A DNA stretch of 64,000 nucleotides. Origin: Bilabrum cf. latius (lineage: Eukaryota > Bigyra: Bicosoecida > Bigyra > Bicosoecida). Made by a program: the position numbers and the translations under genes. The stretch is taken from the NCBI GenBank assembly GCA_965178125.1, contig OZ237736.1:558001-622000 (forward strand). The letters are read 5' to 3'. The notes beneath the pieces were generated by a model, which was given only the letters and a program-made list of their open reading frames with translations, had not been told where the DNA came from and searched no databases. The number at the start of each line of letters is the position of its first letter. Positions within the stretch are counted from its first letter, which is position 1. This document shows, piece by piece, positions 24,109-38,800 of the stretch.

Positions 24109-25296
24109 TAAGGTCATGTCTAGTTAGGGATATTATATATAGACACGCTCCCACCCTACCTTGGCACAAGGATTTAGCGCCGCGCACACGCACCGGACCC
24201 GGCATCGGACCCCAACCAAGCATTTGATATCACGCATCCGCAACTTTATGTGCCAGTCGGCTTCACGCCCACCGCTGGGAAAGCGCATGCCGGGGCGAAA
24301 AACCTCGAGAATTCCGTCGGCAGCAAGCCGAAATCGGACGTCCGGGGACCTTGCTCGCGAACGAGGACCTAACTCGAAAATTCCTCTTGCAAATCTCTGC
24401 GTATTTCGACAATCATTGCAACGCACCCTCTGGCAGCGGCAGCCGCTGGGCGGGCAATGCTGCAAAACTTTCCGTCGTTTTCGCGATTCGCTCTGCTCGA
24501 CCACGCCAACCCGCCCCGCCGCCCCGCCGGATCGCTAGATTGAGACCTGAAGTAACCTAGGCGCCGCGCTCCGACGAGCTCCGACGCTGGCAATGCATTG
24601 GAAATTTGCCCCGACGGCCGAGCCCGAAACCGATTTCCACTCATCTTCCTGAGCGGCCCGACCATCCGAAATCTGGACCTCGCTGCTCGCAGGGCGGCCA
24701 GACGGTGCCCGCACGAGCGCCATTGTATTGGGACAGATATTGGCTCCACGATGCGTGACTGCGGCATTCCAACACTGTGTGTGGCAGTCGGTTGCTCGAG
24801 GTGCATGCATCGCTGCAAGGCGAGTGTGTGTTTCAGGAATTCATCTTCGCTGATCGGCAACGCCACCGTGACGTGGCGATTTCCTGGACACGACTGGGAT
24901 ACGTGGCGATGCTCAGAAGAGCTGTGACTTCTACCACAATACCAACAAGTCGTGTAGAGATCGAGTTAAACTAAACTTGCTGCATATACCATCGGCTCGC
25001 AGCTTGAGTGCGGTCGAGTGTACAACACTGGGTACGACGGTGCCGTGGCAGTGACAACCTGCGGAAGTGAGCGACCCCGACAACCCTGCGCGCACACGTT
25101 CATACGCCGTGGCTATGGATTGCATAAATGCAACAATGCCTGCACGAAATATCGTAAGGCAGCGGCCGGCAAGGCCATTCATCCGGCTCCCCCCAGGCCT
25201 CCCACCGGACCAGCTTGCGACCAGCTGCGCGACCACGCTGCGAGTCACGCCCGCGCTGGGCTTCCCTCGCTTCGGGACGAGGTGCGCCCTGCTCCC

Positions 25297-25335
25297 GGCC
25301 CCTTCCCCCCTATAAGGCAGACGGGGGAAGGGGCC
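25297..25335. other. Perfect 13-bp hairpin, unit 4
   Basis: Identical stem; the loop carries one change (TATAAGGCAG). Confidence 0.8.
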
Positions 25336-26531
25336 TAAGGCCATGTCTAGTTAAGGATATTATATATAGGCTCGCTCCCACCCTACCTTGGCACAAGGAT
25401 TTAGCGCCGCGCACGCGCGCCGGACCCGGCATCGGACCCCCACCAAACATTTGCTATCACGCATCCGCAACTTTTCGTGCCAGTCGGCTTCACGCCCACC
25501 GCTGGGAAAGCGCATGCCGGGGCGAAAAACCTCGAGAATTCCGTCGGCAGCAAGCCGAAATCGGACGTCCGGGGACCTTGCTCGCGAACGAGGACCTAAC
25601 TCGAAAATTCCTCTTGCAAATCTCTGCGTATTTCGACAATCATTGCAACGCACCCTCTGGCAGCGGCATCCGCTGGGCGGGCAATGCTGCAAAACTTTCC
25701 GTCGTTTTCGCGATTCGCTCTGCTCGACCACGCCAACCCGCCCCGCCGCCCCGCCGGATCGCTAGATTGAGACCTGAAGTAACCTACGCGCCGCGCCCCG
25801 ACGAGCTCCGACGCTGGCAATGCATCGGAAATTTGCCCCGACGGCCGAGCCCGAAACCGATTTCCACTCATCTTCCTGAGCGGCCCGACCATCCGAAATC
25901 TGGACCTCGCTGCTCGCAGGGCGGCCAGACGGTGCCCGCACGAGCGCCATTGTATTGGGACAGATATTGGCTCCACGATGCACGACTGCGGCATTCCAAC
26001 ACTGTGTGTGGCAGTCGGTTGCTCGAGGTGCATGCATCGCTGCAAGGCGAGTGTGTGTTTCAGGAATTCATCTTCGCTGATCGGCAACGCCACCGTGACG
26101 TGGCGATTTCCTGGACACGACTGGGATACGTGGCGATGCTCAGAAGAGCTGTGACTTCTACCACAATACCAACAAGTCGTGTAGAGATCGAGTTAAACTT
26201 AACTTGCTGCATATACCATCGGCTCGCAGCTTGAGTGCAGTCGAGTGTACAACACTGGGTACGACGGTGCCGTGGCAGTGACCACCCGTGACGGTGAGCG
26301 ACCCCGGCAACCCTGCGCGCACACGTTCATATGTCATGGCTATAGATTGCATATCATGTTTAATGCAACAATGTCTGCACGAAATATCGTAGGGCAGCAG
26401 CCGGCAAGGCCGTACATCCGGCTCCCCCCAGGCCTCCCACCGGACCAGCTTGCGACCAGCTGTGCGACCACCCTGCGAGTCACGCCCGGCCTGGGCTTCC
26501 CTCGCTCCGGGACGAGACGCGCCCTGCTCCC

Positions 26532-26570
26532 GGCCCCTTCCCCCCTATAAGACAGACGGGGGAAGGGGCC
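26532..26570. other. Perfect 13-bp hairpin, unit 5
   Basis: Identical stem and loop to unit 1. The array ends just after it, where the AT-rich start motif is absent. Confidence 0.8.
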
Positions 26571-26740
26571 TAAGGCCATGTCTAGTTTTCTGTATTTTCT
26601 GAGGCCTCGAAGACTGCTTCAGGAATACACCAAAATAAACAAGACAGGCCCTACTAGTAAACCTTCTAGCAAATGCTATCGTCCACAGCAAGCGACGGTA
26701 TGCTCCACTGCTGAGAGAGGTCCTCGTGTCAGCCAGTACT

Positions 26741-28297
26741 TCAAGTTGTGGTAGAGAGGAGCTCAACGCACTCATCATGCCCATGAAGTCGAGCCGCATC
26801 CACCGCTGACATGATCTTAAATGTACCATCATACAGCTTTACGGTGCCTTGAGCATTCATGCCGCCCGCCAGCTTGCCCAGCCTCAGCCTCCTGGCCAGC
26901 TCCATGGGCCTCCCCTCGCTCGCTGCCTTGAACACCATGCCAGCGTCCCTCTAGGCGTCGGCGCCACGCCTCCAGCGTGCCATCGCATGCTTCCTTTTCG
27001 CACCAGATCCCCAGCACGACACGTTCCAAGGCACCTCTTTATCGCCATCTGGCCCCGCACAGAACAGCAGGAGCTCGTCGATGGCGGCCTGGTACCCACC
27101 CTTCGACCACCCGTGTGCCAGGGCAAACCAGGGGCCGAGTATCTGCAGCGTCTCCTTTGATTGACATTTTTTAGAGATTTCATCGCTGCCATCGCTGCCA
27201 TCGCTGCCATCGCTGCCATCGCTGCCATCGCCGCCATTGCCGAACAGACCGTCCCAATCGTCTGTGGAAGACGAGGACTGTGATGATCGTCCACTTGCCG
27301 GACTGTCGCTGCTAGCAGGGCCAGTCTCGTCTTTGCCCCTCGCCGATCCGTCTTGGAAACACCGCTCACTCAGACTAGACCGCTAGGAGGAGCAGCTACC
27401 GCAACTACACGGAGCATTGAGTCTTGCCCTGGCCCGCCGGGCAGGTTCGCTGCCGAACATGCCACCGTGCAATGCTTCAACGTATGGTGCCCCTAGTGGC
27501 ACGCCTGCGGGTGGGCGATCGACAGCCTGGATGCTTCGCGAGTAACTGCCTGGCATGCACGCACGGGCCTCTATTGTGGGGTCTGCGCCGTGGGCCAGTA
27601 GCAAGACCGCCGCGCAAGCGTCACCTCGCTAGCAAGCCGCCATCAGGGGAGTCGGGTTCTGATCCCAAGCATCCTGAGGGGGTCGCGACTGGTAGCAAAA
27701 TTGAGAGATTTTTCCTGCTAGCAACGGCGGGCATTTGCGTCGGGCGGTAAGGGTCCATGATGGGTCTCACCTCGGCCTCTATATGGGTGCAGTCAACATC
27801 CGCGCCCATGCTGCACAGGAGACGCACAGCGTCTGGGTGCCCATGCGCAGCAGCAAAATGCAGCGGAGTCATGCTGTACTGCGCTATGATCGGCATCAGG
27901 CGACTTCTGAATGTGCAAGAATCACAGGGGCTGCATTCAGGCTGGCCAACTTGGGATACCGATCGCGACTCTATCTTACCCCGCACCACCCATTGACGTC
28001 AAAACCAGTGGCTAGTAGCTCGTGAATACACTGCACTGCTCCTCTACTCGACGCAAAGTGCAGTAAATTGTCACCATTCATAGACATCTGCATTATTATT
28101 GCAGAATAGTCCGAAAGACGCACCGCGGTGCGCGGCAACATATTATTCAAGATGCATTCTTTGCGACCTTGGTGGATGTCTATGGAAACTCTTACCATTA
28201 CACGCTTGGCCTTATCGATGCCTTCCTTCGAGCTGAGCAGACTTGCAAGCGTTTTCGTCTTCTAGACTGCGTCCATGTACATCTGGTCCGAACTCAT
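26741..28297 (-). CDS. Ankyrin-repeat protein with three exons
   Basis: Predicted 447 residues: exon 1 28297-27980, exon 2 27878-27771, exon 3 27658-26741 (TGA). All junctions are phase 0. Splicing joins ankyrin consensus pieces: NLLHFASSRGAVQCIHELL; MTPLHFAAAHGHPDAVRLL...GADVD; TPLMAAC-Gln(TAG 27631-27629)-RGD...LLLAHGADPT; and a last repeat near the C-terminus (AARLHGHDECVELL). The middle carries a Ser/Asp/Gly linker with a (Asp-Gly-Ser)n tract encoded by a 9-bp microsatellite. Four TAGs are read as Gln. Ankyrin repeats bind protein partners; the partner is unknown. Start ATG 28297 is the first Met in an open frame. No signal peptide, so probably cytosolic. Confidence 0.8.
27181..27234. repeat. 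9-bp microsatellite coding (Asp-Gly-Ser)n
   Basis: Six near-perfect copies of CATCGCTGC (minus strand GCAGCGATG), the last with one mismatch. It lies in frame inside the ankyrin gene, so length changes would add or remove three residues without frameshift. Confidence 0.9.
27659..27770 (-). other. Intron 2 of ankyrin gene
   Basis: 112 nt; donor GTGAGA, acceptor ATCAG. Splicing restores GADVD...NPTPLMAAC, the expected spacing between consecutive ankyrin repeats. Confidence 0.75.
27879..27979 (-). other. Intron 1 of ankyrin gene
   Basis: 101 nt; donor GTAAGA, acceptor GCGCAG. It joins two ankyrin repeats in frame and bypasses TGA codons present in the unspliced frame. Confidence 0.75.
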
Positions 28298-28498
28298 TGC
28301 GTGCCGCGGTATCTTATTCTCCCTGCTGACTACTGAAGGTAGTACTATTGCGGCTATTCAGCCCCGTCTTCCTTCAACAGTCTACTAACGTATCATAATC
28401 CATTCTTTGTGTGGTTTCCTTACCCTACTTAATGGTCCCGTATTCCGATATTATGGAACACGCCTGCTATCAGAATGATAGGTGCGAAACTTTGTGAA

Positions 28499-30015
28499 AT
28501 GAAAAGCTTATCGATTTTTTCACGCATATTGATTCTTGCCTCGTTGTCTGCTTTCATGGCAACAGCCCATGATTGGAACTCACCAATCATGGGTCCGGGC
28601 GAGAACGGCTGCAACACAACGCACTGCATGTACAACTGTAACCCCAAAACTGGAGATTGTGAGAAAGGCTGCGATTACGCGTGGGCAAACTTCCCAAAGT
28701 GTAATGTTCGGTGCAACGAGAATTGCGACCGAGCTACTTGTCGTACCCGAGCTGCGAGATGTCCTGCCCGACTGGCTGCCCCTCCGGATGCGATGTAACC
28801 ACCGGGGACTGCCCCCCGGGATCGTGTCCTGCTGGGTACGAAGGCGACAAGTGCCAGCTGCCCAAGGGTCTGGTGAAGGGGTGCGCTGAAATCGGCTCCA
28901 ACCTGCTTGCACGCATCGTGGCTAGGTTCAGGCAGCAGAGTTGCGCGGCCACCGCCGAGGACGTGCTGGAAGCATGCCTGGAAGACCTGCTTGATGCTAT
29001 TGCCGCCTCGGATGGGGCGGCCATCGTAATCGCACCGGAGGTGACGGGTTTCTGCGGGTCCCTATCGGCGTCCATACTGGCGGCGTGTGAGGCATCTGCC
29101 GGCAACACTGAAACGTTCGAGAAGCTTTCCGAATTGGCCCTGGATAAGGGCTGTGAGTACAGCCTGGATGCCTGGGGGTGGCTAAAGCGGCACCTGCATC
29201 CGTCGGTAGCCATGCGTGCCTTCCTAGCGCATGCGCCTGCTCTAGGCTCGGAGTCCGATGGGCCAGCCGGGCATGCTCCCTACGCTTTCTTTCCTCGCCC
29301 GTAGCATAGTGTCAGCAAGGGCATCGAGGCGCCACGACAGCAGCCTCCGTTCCCACCATGCTTCAGCGCGAACATCTCGACCACGATTGCACGCGATGGA
29401 GTACCGGCACCAGGTAGCGAGCTGCGATCTTCAATGCTCTGGAACAGCTCCGCTGGTGCCCTTGTGCTCAATGGTGTGTCGATCAACGGAACGGTCACGG
29501 CCAGCCAGCTCAGGATGTCCTGCCCCGCCGATCCACAGCAGGCAACTGCGACGCTAAAGACAACGGTTGCCGCGGGCAGGCGCCGGACATACAAGGGGCA
29601 GAGGTGCTTCGTAGGGAAAAATTTTGCGGCGCAGGCCGCCGCCATGGCCGCCAATGTATCGATGGGCGCCAGCTGGTAGGTCCAGGCAGCCGCAGGGCCT
29701 GGCGGCCGTGGCCACTCTGCGGTGGCTGCGGCCACTGGTACCGTGGTGACCGACTGTGTTTGGAGAGTAGAGGGTCCCGGATCCCAGTGGGTTGCTGTCG
29801 CCGGCAACCTGACTGGCTCGGCTGTGGGGGGCAGGCGCGATGCACCAGTGCCCTCGTCCACTGCGAGTGGGAATTGCTCGCTCGCCGGCCTTCACAGCAG
29901 GCAGGGGGGCGCACCGGCGGGCGCTGGATTCGTCCCGGCGTACATCGAGACCGGGACGAACGAGAGCTCGGTTACGATCAGAACCGTTTTTGAGGGATTC
30001 AAGGTACTTGTGTGA
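28499..30015 (+). CDS. Secreted Cys-rich (EGF-like) protein with apparent frameshift
   Basis: ATG 28499 begins a signal peptide (MKSLSIFSRILILASLSAFM, then ATAHDW). It is followed by a Cys-rich stretch with EGF-like spacing (CMYNCNPKTGDCEKGCD, then CNVRCNENC). The frame then changes. From about 28,711 the Cys-rich pattern resumes in another frame (CEMSCPTGCPSGCDVTTGDC, then CPAGYEGDKC) and runs to TGA 30013, reading TAG as Gln at 29302 and 29677. The downstream 350 residues are Ala/Gly/Ser-rich with paired Cys and N-glycosylation sites; no family recognised. A one-base indel between about 28,711 and 28,795 would unite the frames. It could be a sequencing error, a pseudogene lesion or a very short intron (28699-28733 would fit the phase but deletes several Cys). 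The ATG at 28475 is an alternative start. Confidence 0.6.
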
Positions 30016-30158
30016 GAAAATAAGAGCCTAGATGGAGCTCTCTAGCAATTTATTCACACACCGCTGTCTAGCGAAAGGCTTGGTTGCCCATATTCCATCG
30101 CGCAGCCGGAGCCGCCGTTTTGTGCGGGGTTGTGGGCGGCGCCGCGCCAACTTGTTGA

Positions 30159-33811
<3,653 letters not shown>

Positions 33812-33812
<1 letters not shown>

Positions 33813-33831
33813 GCACAACTGCTGTTGTGCT
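33812..33831 (+). other. 8-bp perfect stem-loop at the USP stop codon
   Basis: AGCACAAC and GTTGTGCT flank a 4-nt loop (TGCT), beginning at the last base of the TGA codon. It could be a 3'-end RNA structure or chance. Confidence 0.4.
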
Positions 33832-34192
33832 AGGTCCTATCCCAAGGGGCGATCGCGACGGGCATTCAGGCTGGGTACTGACCCCACAAGCAGGTTGCAG
33901 TGGTACTATTAGGGCATGGCGTGAGGCCCGATACGTATAAGTATCGAGCACCAGCTTGGTCGGAGCAGGAACAGGGCAGCGACGAGCTGGCGCAGACTAA
34001 TACACATTTTTGTTGTTGAGTGCACATTCGGAGACGCAAGATGTGTCTTTCGCGCTGATACGAATCGGATCCACCACTCCTCCAGGCTACCTTAGGTAAG
34101 GCTAGCAGGCCCTCCTCGTATGAACTGTACCGTAATGCATTCACGGCCTGCCCACTGTTGCTGATGGCCGTCTGTAGTTCAATTGCAACCGC
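33832..34192. other. Intergenic region upstream of elongase
   Basis: No gene recognised. A TATAA at 33936-33940 sits in the loop of a small inverted repeat (CGATAC...GTATCG, 33929-33946). It is about 250 bp before the elongase ATG and is a possible core promoter element, weakly supported. Confidence 0.3.
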
Positions 34193-35497
34193 ATGTGTAG
34201 TGTTCTTCCTGCCGAGATGCGGTCCCGCATGCTTTCTCTCCTGGATCCTACTCCCATGTCTGATTCGTCGCAGCAGGCTTCTGTTATGAACTCCATCATT
34301 GCTGTGGGGTCGCTCGTGTCTCAGTACCTGGTTTCCATCCATGACGCCGTCGCTACCTTTGAGCGCACAAACCCTACGATCGTGGCACTGAACGATCAAA
34401 TCAGGGGATTTGAACGGGCAGCTGTGAGGTCAGTTTCGTCGCAATTCGATGAAATTGTGTTCTCTCCTGGGGCAGATCCCCGGACGAACCAGTGGGCACT
34501 GATGGAGCCAGCCCTCCCGTTGCTCCTCGCCGCTGGTTACCTTGTTGGCGTCGGAGCCTCGTGCTTCGTCTCCAGCAAGATCGGAAAGGCAGCCAAGCAT
34601 AACCCGAAGAACTTCTCCGTCGTCTACAACATCGTGATGGTGGCACTGAGCCTGTACATGTCGGTGGAGACCGTGCTCGCTGCTCGCGAAGCGTTCGGTT
34701 GGGACAAGGAGAGGGACCCGCGCCTGGAGGGCCTGCTAACGGTCCAGCTTCCAGGTGCCCCAGGATTCTCGTGGTTAGGCAATGCCATGGATGGGCAGGG
34801 TGGCGATCGCAGTGCCTGGGCCACTCCCGGAGGCCGCCGTCTGGCCTACGTGCTGTACATCCACTACATCTCCAAGTACGTCGAGTTCGTGGACACCTTC
34901 CTGATGATCCTGAGGCAGTCTTGGTCGCAGATCTCATTCCTGCACGTGTACCACCACGCCAGCACCGCGCTGTCCTGGTACCTGATCATGCGTTACAACC
35001 CAGGAGGCGAGTGCTACTGGGTGAGCGCCGCCAACAGCATGGTACACGTGTTCATGTACAGCTACTACGCGTTCGCGGCCGCAGGGTTCAGCGCGCGCAA
35101 GTTCGGCTTCATGAAGGCGTGCAAGCCGTGGATCACGCGCACGCAGATGGCGCAGTTCGTGTCATTCCTGGTGCAGTCGATCTTCCTCGCGATCGGAACC
35201 AAGCAGCCCGTCATCCTCCCTCGCTTGCCGGTAGCCCTGGAGTTCTTCCAGGGAGCCATGTTCCTCACGCTCTTCTCCATGTTCTACCTGGAGGACCGCC
35301 GCAAGGCGATGCAGGCGAGCGTGGAGAAGAAGGCGAGCGCGGCAACTGCCCCGCTGGTCGTCGAGGACGTCCCGGGGACGTCCCGTCCGGCGCACCGTGT
35401 TGTCGACGAGTCCGAATCGAAGGAGGCCGATACCAGCGACTCCAAGGCATCCGGGGTGAGGCAGCGCCGGGGCGGCCGTGTAGCCATTGCGGAATGA
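34193..35497 (+). CDS. ELO-family very-long-chain/PUFA fatty acid elongase
   Basis: 434 residues ending at TGA 35495-35497, with no in-frame TAG. ELO motifs are in order: KYVEFVDTFLMILR (KxxExxDT), the histidine box FLHVYHHAS, then NSMVHVFMYSYYA and a final membrane segment. The HVYHH form is typical of plant-, alga- and protist-type PUFA elongases. The protein has about seven hydrophobic segments. It would condense malonyl-CoA with acyl-CoA in the ER as the 3-ketoacyl-CoA synthase step. About 60 polar residues after the last segment are longer than a usual ELO tail, with no clear KKxx retrieval signal. The start is ambiguous: ATG 34193 is first, and ATG 34256 (MSDSSQQ) also fits. Confidence 0.95.
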   Translation: MCSVLPAEMRSRMLSLLDPTPMSDSSQQASVMNSIIAVGSLVSQYLVSIHDAVATFERTNPTIVALNDQIRGFERAAVRSVSSQFDEIVFSPGADPRTNQWALMEPALPLLLAAGYLVGVGASCFVSSKIGKAAKHNPKNFSVVYNIVMVALSLYMSVETVLAAREAFGWDKERDPRLEGLLTVQLPGAPGFSWLGNAMDGQGGDRSAWATPGGRRLAYVLYIHYISKYVEFVDTFLMILRQSWSQISFLHVYHHASTALSWYLIMRYNPGGECYWVSAANSMVHVFMYSYYAFAAAGFSARKFGFMKACKPWITRTQMAQFVSFLVQSIFLAIGTKQPVILPRLPVALEFFQGAMFLTLFSMFYLEDRRKAMQASVEKKASAATAPLVVEDVPGTSRPAHRVVDESESKEADTSDSKASGVRQRRGGRVAIAE

Positions 35498-35892
35498 TTG
35501 CTCTCATCGGTCGCTCGCATCTTGCATTTTGACTTGCTGCTTCCACTGCTGGACTACCATCTGGGAATTATGACAGTTTACATCAGAAATCCTGAATTGC
35601 TTCGTGGAATCGTCTCGATTTCACGCAGGAAATATTGCAAGTTTGAGTTTTTCAAAACTACACACAACCTTGAAATAAGATTGCGACCAATTGCGACCAA
35701 TGTGCCAGGTTTGTGTCGACAACGGTGCAGCGACCGTATAATAGCCAGATACTCACGCTATCAAAACGTTTTCACCATTTCCCCCACGATTATTGATAGC
35801 AAGTCTTACAAATTAGCCTCTTTTGTGGAAGCATTCCATTTTGATAACTTTTCCTGCGTTGGGAGCGAGGGACTTCGTGCAAGCGGCCGCAG
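35498..35892. promoter_or_regulatory. Intergenic region with duplicated CCAAT-containing 10-mer
   Basis: This 395-bp AT-richer spacer lies upstream of the K+ channel gene. The 10-mer TTGCGACCAA is directly repeated at 35681-35690 and 35691-35700, giving CCAAT at 35687 and 35697, about 190 bp before the ATG. A promoter role is plausible but unproven. No gene is seen here. Confidence 0.3.
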
Positions 35893-38800
35893 ATGGCGCT
35901 TCATATGACTAGACTATCTGGAGCCAGGCAGCCAAGTTCATCCCATGGTGCTGGTGGGAGATACCGCGGTGGTTCCTCATATGCGGAGAATGCTAGAAGG
36001 TCTGGCATGGTCAATATGACGGCACTCTCCAGAGCAGACGCAGACCAGCAAGAAATGGATCGACGACAAGCTGTTACACGGCGGATTCGAGGACAATTTG
36101 ATGTTTCAGCGGATGATCATGACCTTGGAGCGCCTGTTGCCAATACTCCATCCGGTGGCTGGCACATGCTTCGTGGGATAGCAGCAATGCTAACATTCGG
36201 TGGAAATGGTGACAGACAGAACGACGGCGAAGCTGGAAATGCTTCGGACGGTTCCGACGATATGGTGCAAGCTCTTGATGGTACGGTTGATGTTAAGTCT
36301 CTCCGAGGAAACGAGACAAAGCGCTTGCCGTCTGGCTCAGTTGCCTCTTTAGGTTTTGCTAGCGATTCTGATGATTCCACCGGCAGTCGGACAGCAAGCG
36401 GTAGGTTTGATACCATGGATTAGAATAGCGTGCAGTTCAATAGCGTCGGCGGATCGAGATAGCGTGGACGAAGGCGAATTCGTTCTTCCGGGACGTCTTC
36501 CCAGAGGCAATCCACGGAAGCAGACGCAGCGATTGCCGAGGCGCTCGACATTGGCGAGGAGGGAGGCGGCACCATTTCTGGAGTTCGTGGGCGACTTCGT
36601 TCCATCACTGAACGCGTTGGAGGCGGCAGGCGCTTCAGCACGGTGGCCGGACAGTCCGATGATCCGGAGCTCGCCCAAGCCATCCAGGACGCAACGGCAC
36701 AGCAGAGGGGAGCATCTGGACCAGCGCCAGCTGGGCTGACCACTAGGGCTCTCGCACAGCAGGCTGAGTCTAGACGGTTGCAAGAGCAGGTGCACTAGCG
36801 CAGAATTGCCATGCAGCGCGGCACCAGCCGAAGGCAGCAGCAGCGGCCCTCACGGGGCTCCCAGTTTGGCTCGCGACAGCACACTGGCAATTCCTTTATC
36901 ATGGAGGGAGCAAGCAAGACGCCTTCCTCCGATCGATTGCCTTCGTCAGGAGAGCCGTTGGAGGGGATCGACAACCCAGCAGGCTCACCAGATACCAAGC
37001 GGGGCCCCGGCGGTGCCGAAGCCAAGTATAGGCTTAAGCGGGAAGGCGGCGCACCGCGAGGAGTGCTCAAGAATGCGCCGAGATCCTTGCGAAAAAGGGC
37101 ATCGAGGCGGCGACATAGTAATGCCTCCGACGCCGCAGACTCTGATGCGGTCCTGCATCACCACAAGCAGATTTTCGAGACTATGGACCAGGGTGACGAG
37201 ACCCTCGAGCACGACGACTTGCACAACGCATTCAAGGAAGGCAACCTGCTCGATTCAAATAACGTGAAGGTGGGCCCCTCCTGTCGCGCGCAGGTACAGC
37301 ACCTTATGATTGCCACAAGCTTCGGCGTCGGTCTCGATCTCGGGAACGCCTTGCTGTCGCTTGCTGCCTGCTTCCTCTACGTGATCGAGACATACATGAT
37401 TCCGAACGGGACTGCAGACACGCCCTTCGAAAGAGATGCCGAAACGGTCATCAGCATCAGCGAGATGTCGCTGTCAGCATTCTTTACCGTGGATTTCTTG
37501 CTGCGGCTCTTCATCACAGAGCCATTCTACAACTTTCTGTTGACGTGGAACGCCCTCCTGGACTTGCTCACGATCATCCCAGTGTTTGTGACGGCATTCA
37601 TCACGACGTAGAACACAGACGCTGCCGCTTTTCTGTCGATTCTTGCGCTCGCAAGGGTTTTCAGGGTTCTGCGTATCATAAGGCTGTACCGCACGTTCGA
37701 GGTGAGATTCAGAGATTTGAAAGCAGAGAAGCACCAGTGCCTAGCAAACGGGTGCACGCCAATATATTTCCGTTTCTTTGATCCCTCCCCCCACCTTCGC
37801 AGTACATCGAAAACGAAGTGACAAAGCAGTCAGTGAGGATCGGGCTCACCATCATGAGTCTGCTGTTCGTGGCTGCTGGCCTGTTCCAAATCACGGAGAG
37901 CTTCAATTTTACCGGCGATGAAACAGAAGGCATCAGCTTCTTCGAGTCCCTGTGGTTCTGCGTAGTGACCATTACCACGGTGGGGTACGGTGACGTGGCC
38001 CCAACCAACGACGCTGGCCGGGCTCTAGTGATCATCATCATCCTCACTGCGTTCTTCGCCATCCCTTTGGAGACGAACAAGCTGCTCGAGTTGCTGGCGC
38101 ACCAGTCAGAGTACGCTCTAGCCTACTACACGCCGCCAGAAAAGTCTTCGAGAGAGGCCACATTCGTGCAAGTACTGGTTGTCGGCAACGTCCACTCGGC
38201 GTCAATTCAGGATTTCTTCAGAGAGTTGCTTCACCCCGACCACAGCGTGTCCGTGCATGTCGTGGTGCTACATCCGATGCACCCCTCTGACTACATTTTG
38301 GACATCATGGCAGAGCCCGAGATGGAACAAAAAATCACCTACATCCAGGGGTCGCCCATGCATGGCAAGGACCTCATCAGAGCGCACATCCACACAGCCG
38401 ACGGGTGCTTTATCCTGACCAACAAGCTCACGGTATCGCCGGAGGCAGAGGATGCATCTGCCATGCTCACTGCCCTTGGCATCAAGAAGCACGTGATGTC
38501 GCATGGAGCTCACGATATCAACATGTACATGCAGCTGATCAAGCCTGAATCCAAGAGGCATCTAATGGCTACCATGCCACCGGAGATGAGCCTCACTGTC
38601 GTGTGTACAGAGCAGCTGACGATGAATCTTCTTTCTATGAACGTGGTCTGTCCCGGCTTGAACACGATGTTGTTCAACCTGATGGCCAGTGACGACTCGG
38701 GAGAACCAACTCCTGATGAACTGCTCATTGAAGGGGGGGATCGATTGGAGGACTAGCGGTGGTACCAAGAGTACAGGCGAGGCAAGGGCTTTGAGATCTA

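Larger units (their letters stand above)
20433..26586. repeat. Five tandem non-coding units of about 1.23 kb
   Basis: Units begin at the motif GATATTATATATAG at 20433, 21659, 22887, 24129 and 25356 (spacings 1226, 1228, 1242, 1227) and end near 26586. Each contains a GC-rich variable first half, a conserved core (CAGATATTGGCTCCACGATG at about 640-660 bp into the unit), and a GGCCCCTTCCCCC hairpin just before the next unit. Two variants of the first half exist: units 1, 4 and 5 share one version and units 2 and 3 another. Open frames occur on both strands, the longest 339 codons, but none is kept across all units and none matches a family. I see no rRNA, tRNA or snRNA signature. It could be a satellite, a regulatory RNA array or a decayed element. 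Confidence 0.9.

Noticed and set aside
25215-26234. 339-codon plus-strand open frame in the 1.23-kb repeats
   Set aside because: It spans a unit boundary, is not preserved in units 1-3, and has shifted-frame homologues between units. This is better explained as GC-rich open sequence.
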